Both the position numbers and the translations under genes were made by a program. This document shows, piece after piece, positions 58,641-64,000 of a DNA stretch of 64,000 nucleotides (positions are counted from its first letter, which is position 1; the number at the start of each line of letters is the position of its first letter). The notes under the pieces were generated by a model that searched no databases, had not been told where the DNA came from, and worked only from the letters and a program-made list of their open reading frames with translations. Source of the DNA: Saccharopolyspora kobensis (GTDB lineage Bacteria; Actinomycetota; Actinomycetes; Mycobacteriales; Pseudonocardiaceae); the NCBI RefSeq assembly GCF_900108315.1, contig NZ_FNVB01000016.1, positions 23,965-87,964 of the forward strand. The letters run 5' to 3'.

Positions 58641-59639
58641 TCAGGACGACGCCGGGGTCAGGCCGCCGAGGAACAGCAGCACGCAGATGCCGCCGTTGAT
58701 CACCTTGTGCGAGAGGAAGACCGCGACGAACTCGCGGATCGTCGCGCTCGGCCAGTAGTACCGGGCGGTGGGCGAACCGATCACCTGGCCGTTGACCTTC
58801 TCCGCGCGGGTGATGCGCGCGGCGCGCATCACGTGGAAGTTGTTGGTGACCACCAGGCAGCGGAAGTCCGGCTTGGACTGTTCCATGATCGCCTTGCTGA
58901 ACCGGAGGTTCTGGTCGGTGGTGCGCGACTGGTCCTCGACCAGGATCTGCTCGGCGGGCACGCCGCGCTCGATCAGGTAGTCGGCCATGGCGCGCGCCTC
59001 GGGCAGGTCCTCGCCCGGCCCCTGCCCGCCGGAGGTGACCAGCAGCGGCTGCCTGCCCCGCGCGCGCTCGGCGTCGAACACCGCGCGGCCGCGGTCGAGC
59101 CTGCTGGCCAGCAGCGGCGGCACCTTGGAGCCGAACAGCCCGGAACCGAGCACCACGATGAAGTCGACATCGGTCTTGTGCGGGAACTTGCCGTAGACGA
59201 AGGAGTACAGCAGGAAGCACACGAACAGGAACGACACGTAGAACAGCACGCTGTTCACGGCGTTCACGAACGCCATGGCCGGCTTCACCTGGAAGTAGTT
59301 GGCCAGGAAGCTCAGCACGATCAACCCGATGATCCCGAGCCCGGCGGCCAGCGACAGCAGGTTCGCCACCCGCCTGCCCTCCCGGCGCAGCATCGTGATC
59401 CCGTTGGCGATCAGGAACCCGGCGAGCACCAGCACCGTCACCGGCACCAGGATCACCAGCCCCGCGAGGATCAGCGCGGCGGCGACCTGGTTGATCATCG
59501 CGAGCTCGAACAGCAGCCCGGCGATCACGAACATCAGGCAGAAGAAGAGGTAGACGCCGTTGCGCACCCGACGCCGGTCGCGGATGAAGCCGATCAGGAA
59601 GATGCCGAACAGCACAGCGGCGATCACGAAGAAGAGCAC
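58641..59639 (-). CDS. YdcF/SanA-like (DUF218) membrane protein
   Basis: 332 residues, GTG start. About five membrane helices at 1-145 precede the cytoplasmic or extracytoplasmic DUF218 domain: FIVVLGSGLFGSKVPPLLASRL, LLVTSGGQGPGEDLPEARAM, ILVEDQSRTTDQNLRFS and CLVVTNNFHVMRAARI. A final helix closes the chain. The family (SanA, YdcF, ElyC) is linked to envelope or peptidoglycan-precursor processes, but the biochemistry is unresolved. It follows the VanZ-RDD gene with a 92-nt gap. Confidence 0.88.
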   Translation of the reverse strand: MLFFVIAAVLFGIFLIGFIRDRRRVRNGVYLFFCLMFVIAGLLFELAMINQVAAALILAGLVILVPVTVLVLAGFLIANGITMLRREGRRVANLLSLAAGLGIIGLIVLSFLANYFQVKPAMAFVNAVNSVLFYVSFLFVCFLLYSFVYGKFPHKTDVDFIVVLGSGLFGSKVPPLLASRLDRGRAVFDAERARGRQPLLVTSGGQGPGEDLPEARAMADYLIERGVPAEQILVEDQSRTTDQNLRFSKAIMEQSKPDFRCLVVTNNFHVMRAARITRAEKVNGQVIGSPTARYYWPSATIREFVAVFLSHKVINGGICVLLFLGGLTPASS

Positions 59640-59697
59640 GGCCAGAAGGCTAACCGACGGCTGATCATACGGGCACCGGCACGCTGCCCGGGGCGGA

Positions 59698-60975
59698 CTA
59701 CATCTGCTCAGGAGGCCGCGGCGGCTTGCCCTTCAGCGCCTCGGCCTCCCAGTCCCCGAACACCGCCGGAGCGACCTTGGGCAGCTCGAGATCGCTCCAC
59801 GCGTCCCGGTCACCCTTGACGAACTTGCGGTCGTGCTCCTTGTCGTCCTCCTTCTGCCGGTTACCACCAGCCGCAGGCGGCCCACCGGCCACACCGCCCC
59901 CACCAGACGAGCCACGCGCGGCCGAAGTGCCGGAGCCCGTGGAGCCCGGAGCCGTCGGACCACTGCCGCTCCCGGACCGGCCACCACCAGGAAGCCCCTT
60001 CCCCGTGTCGCCGCCCCGTCCGGTGCCTCCGCCGGGAACGCCCCGCCCGGTCCCGCCGTGCCCGCTTCCGGGCTGAGCCGGGCGACCGCCGCTCCCGCCC
60101 GGCGGCACGACCACCCCGCCGGTGACCCCGCCTCCGCCGCCGGGGGCGGGAACGCTTCCACCTGTCACGGGGCTCCCGCTCGCAGTGGGTGCCACCCACG
60201 CCGAGCCGGACTCAGCGGGCGCCACCGGAGCCGCGTCCGAAGCTGTCGGCTCGTGCGGCACAGCCGGTGCGGACGGAGGTCCGGGATCAGCCACCGGAGA
60301 CGCCACGGGCCGCTCCGACTCGTCCCTGGTGCCCGTGGTGCTGGTGTGGCTGCTGAGCGGCTCGACCTTGTGCACCGGATCGGTCTTCGCGGGTTCGACA
60401 TCGGCCGTGAACTTCGGCGGCGGTGAGAACTGGGGGATCGCGTTCACCCGCTCGTTCGTGCTGCGCGTGTAGTCCTCGTACTGCTGCCGCGCCTGCGCTT
60501 CGATCTGGTCCCGGATTTCCTCGTGCCCCGCACGGACTCCGGACTTCAGCGCGAACGCATAGGGGTTGACGTAGTCACCCCAACCGATGTTGTCCGGCGG
60601 CACCTGGTGCGGCTTCAGGAAAACGTTCTTGAAGTCGGCCGATCCCTGCGCCTGCTGCTCCACCAGAGCTGACGCCCGCACGGCCACGTCCTCCGCTTCC
60701 TGCGTCGCCTGCGACAGCGGCCGGACCGCCTCCCGAGCTTGATCAGCGGCAGGACCCTCCATCAGGACTTCTGAATCCTTCAGCACCCGATCCAGCGCTA
60801 AATCAGCATCGTTGAACGCCTTGCTGACATCGGTGGCCCACATCGCCGCCGCTGTCGACAACGCGTGAACACCCGGCCCTTGGCCCACCTCTCCGTAGAC
60901 CTTCGGGTGATCGAACGCCGCCTGCGCGCGGCCAGGGATCTCCTGCTTTCCGAACAACCAGTCGAACGCCCCCAT
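59698..60975 (-). CDS. PPE/WXG-like ESX-associated protein with Pro/Gly-rich tail
   Basis: 425 residues from ATG 60975 (MGAFDWLFGKQEIP). An N-terminal helical region at about 15-180 (AMWATDVSKAFNDADLALD, QATQEAEDVAVRASALVEQQ, and a helix ending near RSTNERVNAIPQF) fits an ESX/PPE-type helical bundle. A low-complexity Pro/Ser/Gly region (about 190-380) follows, then a short charged C terminus. It is the last gene of an EspG / PE-like / DUF3558 / PPE-like cassette. A type VII secretion substrate is likely; a classical PPE motif is absent. Confidence 0.65.
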   Translation of the reverse strand: MGAFDWLFGKQEIPGRAQAAFDHPKVYGEVGQGPGVHALSTAAAMWATDVSKAFNDADLALDRVLKDSEVLMEGPAADQAREAVRPLSQATQEAEDVAVRASALVEQQAQGSADFKNVFLKPHQVPPDNIGWGDYVNPYAFALKSGVRAGHEEIRDQIEAQARQQYEDYTRSTNERVNAIPQFSPPPKFTADVEPAKTDPVHKVEPLSSHTSTTGTRDESERPVASPVADPGPPSAPAVPHEPTASDAAPVAPAESGSAWVAPTASGSPVTGGSVPAPGGGGGVTGGVVVPPGGSGGRPAQPGSGHGGTGRGVPGGGTGRGGDTGKGLPGGGRSGSGSGPTAPGSTGSGTSAARGSSGGGGVAGGPPAAGGNRQKEDDKEHDRKFVKGDRDAWSDLELPKVAPAVFGDWEAEALKGKPPRPPEQM

Positions 60976-61007
60976 CACGCTCCACCTCCGTTGAGCTCGA
61001 AAAGTCC

Positions 61008-61583
61008 TCAGCCAGCGGGGAGATTCGCCAGCACCATGCCGGCTACCCGGTCGGAGACAGCGCACGGATCGGAGAACTCGGGATTGTTGCGCCCCTCGCT
61101 CCCCGCCGTGAACTGGACGTTGAACATCTCAGTCTCCGACACACCCACCGCCGTGGTGCAGGCGAGATCGCTGACCCCGGCGTGCACCGCGGGATAGCCA
61201 TCGATCTCGGCAGTCGGATTCCCCTGCTCATCACCGAAGATCTTGGCCGTGTACTTCAGCCCCTGTCTCTGCACGGTATCCGGAGCGAGGTTCAGGGACA
61301 GCTGTTCGTTGTTCCAGCGACAGGTTCCCTGCCCCCAGGGCGATCGGTCCGGAACCGGGGAAGTCGCCCCTAGCTGCTGGAGCTGTTCTGGCGACAGGAG
61401 CTGACACGGATCACTGATCGCGGCGAGGTTCCTCGGGTTGTCGACCTTGAAAGGATCGTCCACTGTAGTCGTCTGCCCCGCCGTTGACGGCACGGGCTGG
61501 CCGGATGTGGCACTACCGCATCCGGCCAACGACAGGAACAGCAGACCGGTTGCTGTCACGTGAGCAGTGCGGGCGGTGTGCAC
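61008..61583 (-). CDS. DUF3558 lipoprotein
   Basis: 191 residues, GTG start 4 nt past the upstream stop. Lipoprotein signal with lipobox SLAGC. The DUF3558 domain has DPCQLLSPEQLQQLGATSP, then WGQGTCRWNNEQLSLNL and FSDPCAVSDRVAGMVLANL, with paired cysteines probably disulfide bonded. Such lipoproteins commonly accompany ESX-associated genes in Pseudonocardiaceae. The function is unknown. Confidence 0.88.
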   Translation of the reverse strand: MHTARTAHVTATGLLFLSLAGCGSATSGQPVPSTAGQTTTVDDPFKVDNPRNLAAISDPCQLLSPEQLQQLGATSPVPDRSPWGQGTCRWNNEQLSLNLAPDTVQRQGLKYTAKIFGDEQGNPTAEIDGYPAVHAGVSDLACTTAVGVSETEMFNVQFTAGSEGRNNPEFSDPCAVSDRVAGMVLANLPAG

Positions 61584-61586
61584 GGA

Positions 61587-62006
61587 TCACCCCGGCTTGT
61601 TCTCTTCGTCGATCCGCTGATGATCAACGATCGCTTTCTGGACGGCCTTCTTGAACTCGTCCACCCAATCCATCAGGCCCCGTGCGGTGTCGTAGAGACT
61701 TCCTTCGCCGCCTCGCGCCCGTTCGCGAATCCGGGCGACCGCGTTCATCGTCACTTCATCAGCGAACGGCGGCACGACCTGTGCGAGCATCGTTGCCCGG
61801 TCTTGCGCGACGACATACGCGTCACGAACTTTGTCCAGCCCGGCTAGGACTCTCGGCAGTTCGTCGGGCCTGATGTGAAAGGTGTGGTTCCCGAACGATG
61901 TTCCCGCTTGGATCAACGCAGCACCGGTTGCGGGATGGAAGAAGGTCGGCTGCGCGTCCGGAACGCTCACAGCAGCAGTTCGTTGCGGCGGTGTCGGGTC
62001 GTTCAC
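61587..62006 (-). CDS. PE-like small ESX-associated protein
   Basis: 139 residues from GTG 62006 behind GGGGAGG; the longer frame upstream has no ribosome site. After a Pro-rich N terminus the segment FHIRPDELPRVLAGLDKVRD, followed by ATMLAQVVPPFADEVTMNAVARI, resembles the two-helix PE domain of mycobacteria. The C terminus (LYDTARGLMDWVDEFKKAV) is a further helix. A PE-like partner for the PPE-like protein two genes downstream is likely, though weaker than a database match would show. Confidence 0.6.
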   Translation of the reverse strand: MNDPTPPQRTAAVSVPDAQPTFFHPATGAALIQAGTSFGNHTFHIRPDELPRVLAGLDKVRDAYVVAQDRATMLAQVVPPFADEVTMNAVARIRERARGGEGSLYDTARGLMDWVDEFKKAVQKAIVDHQRIDEENKPG

Positions 62007-62155
62007 GTCGCCTCCCCGCAGACCGGCTATCGCGTCGGCGCCCGATGTTTCCACAATCCAGGTCGCCGTAATGCAAATTTCCGATAACATCCACCGATGG
62101 ACTTACCCGCACGCAGTTCGACCAGCAGACGTGGCATCACATTCACATTTAACTG

Positions 62156-62980
62156 TTAACGAACAGCTTCACTCCTGGTAAGCTGCTCTCGAAAATTCCG
62201 CAGAGCATCGATGATTAGCCCATCGGAAGCAGGCCCGACCAAGGAGCTATCCCCATTCGGCGGTTGCCTGACCTGCGCCACTCTGCCATCGGGCCCGTGG
62301 TGAACGACAACCGCCAAGGGCGATACCTGGTTTCGTCCCGCGGCATCCCTGGTCGCCACGTTGAACTGACCGATCACGCGGTCTGCCAGCTTCGACAGCC
62401 GTCCCACCTCCGTGGCGTCGGCAGGGTCGACGCCAGCCCGCCCCAGTTCGTAGGCGATCCAGTCACCTTGGTCCGCCTTGTGGTTCTCCGCCTCCAGGGC
62501 TGCTGCCGCGAGGAGTTCCGTTGGCAGCAGGACGCTTCGGCCGTTTGCCGGGTTGACGTCCGGGAGGCATTCCACCACCGAGCGCTCTGCCGCGCTCGTG
62601 GCCACTTCGTCGATCCAGACCCTGTCACCGCGGAGGACGATGCGGAACGCCAGGTTGCTCACCGTCGCCATGGCGCGGGTTTCCGGCTGATCCGGTTCCG
62701 TCAGGTACAGGTACGTCAGGGAGTGGCCCTGCGCCAACGCCGTCACGATCTCGTACCACTCATCGCTCAAGCGGCCGCCGGTGATCCATTTCTTGGCGCG
62801 GACGCTCTTCTCCGCGGTTTCCAGCACCTCCACCGGATTCCCCGGCTGGTCCAGCCCGCTGTCGCGGGAGGTGACGAACGCGGGGATGTCGAACCTGCGC
62901 CGTGCGCCCGCTCCCCCGTTCTCGCGACGTGCCTTCTCGTGCCGCACGATCGCGCCGAATTCCCAGAAGTCGCACTCCAC
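62156..62980 (-). CDS. EspG-like ESX secretion-associated chaperone
   Basis: 274 residues, GTG start. The sequence (WYEIVTALAQGHSLTYLYL, FRIVLRGDRVWIDEVATSAAERSVV split, LPDVNPANGRSVLLPTELL, VSPLAVVVHHGPDGRVAQVR) fits the EspG fold, cytosolic chaperones that bind PE-PPE pairs and deliver them to the ESX secretion machine. Its position at the head of the PE-like/DUF3558/PPE-like cassette supports this. The 149 nt after it are unusually A+T rich for this region. Sequence identity to typical EspG is low, so the family call is moderate. Confidence 0.55.
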   Translation of the reverse strand: MECDFWEFGAIVRHEKARRENGGAGARRRFDIPAFVTSRDSGLDQPGNPVEVLETAEKSVRAKKWITGGRLSDEWYEIVTALAQGHSLTYLYLTEPDQPETRAMATVSNLAFRIVLRGDRVWIDEVATSAAERSVVECLPDVNPANGRSVLLPTELLAAAALEAENHKADQGDWIAYELGRAGVDPADATEVGRLSKLADRVIGQFNVATRDAAGRNQVSPLAVVVHHGPDGRVAQVRQPPNGDSSLVGPASDGLIIDALRNFREQLTRSEAVR

Positions 62981-63229
62981 CCCAGACCTCGCAATGCCGC
63001 ACGCACGGAACTTTCGAGGACCTTCGAGACTAGCCAGAACACGGCATCAATCCAGAAACCTGGTGCTCAAGTCACCGGAACAGACCAGCCACCGTCCACA
63101 GCGGACCATGTCAATTCCCGGGAACGGCCGGGTACCACGCGGACCTACCCCGTTCGGGCGGACGCGACGTATTCTCGCGAATTCCCGGGGGCATATTCCG
63201 GAAATTGTGCCCCGGCGCGAATCCGCTGG

Positions 63230-64000
<771 letters not shown>

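Overview
The window is high-GC actinomycete chromosome, roughly 70% G+C by eye, with many GTG starts and stop/start overlaps. A mycothiol-dependent-type enzyme, Tat-exported enzymes, DUF3558/PE/PPE/EspG-type genes and a chitobiose-type ABC operon without its own ATPase point to the Pseudonocardiaceae. Saccharopolyspora or a close relative is plausible, but this is inference. I see no tRNA, rRNA, CRISPR array, transposase or phage genes. The first gene (PucR-type regulator) and the last (dnaK) are cut by the window edges.

Layout. 1-7.5 kb: translation genes on the minus strand: infC-rpmI-rplT, a SpoU-type RNA methyltransferase, then pheS and pheT, ending at a strong terminator. 7.5-17.1 kb: an amino-acid salvage region. 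It holds an M20 peptidase/MFS pair, a calcium/proton antiporter, ridA-iclR, and a divergent run of D-serine-dehydratase-like enzyme, N-acyl-D-amino-acid deacylase and GntP transporter. TTGCG/CGCAA palindromes upstream of both transcription units suggest that the IclR protein controls both. 17-23.8 kb: exported amidohydrolase, exported beta-propeller protein, TetR with a divergent DUF885-like protein carrying a perfect 96-bp internal duplication, and a secreted GH5 glycosidase. 24-28.7 kb: a DasABC-like chitobiose importer plus an intracellular GH20 hexosaminidase, with a DasR-like operator over the promoter.

28.8-34.8 kb: a large single-chain receptor-like protein (NTPase-like cytoplasmic part, membrane helix, type-1 periplasmic-binding domain), small hypothetical genes, beta-propellers and an XRE regulator. 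35-40.5 kb: AGCS symporter, uvrA and a mycothiol-dependent-type enzyme. 40.7-48 kb: ion and membrane transporters, metallo-beta-lactamase-fold enzymes, an alkyl-sulfatase-like hydrolase and a stand-alone LigD-type polymerase domain. 48-56 kb: LAL/LuxR regulator with a divergent lipase, then a class A beta-lactamase with BlaB-like and BlaA-like (LysR) genes. 56-60 kb: orphan histidine kinase, VanZ-RDD protein and a YdcF protein. 59.7-63 kb: an EspG/PE/DUF3558/PPE-like cassette without ESX core genes. 63.2 kb to the end: dnaK.

Convergent gene pairs are often separated by long perfect hairpins, and several genes look leaderless (TAGGCT-like -10 followed by 6-7 nt and GTG).
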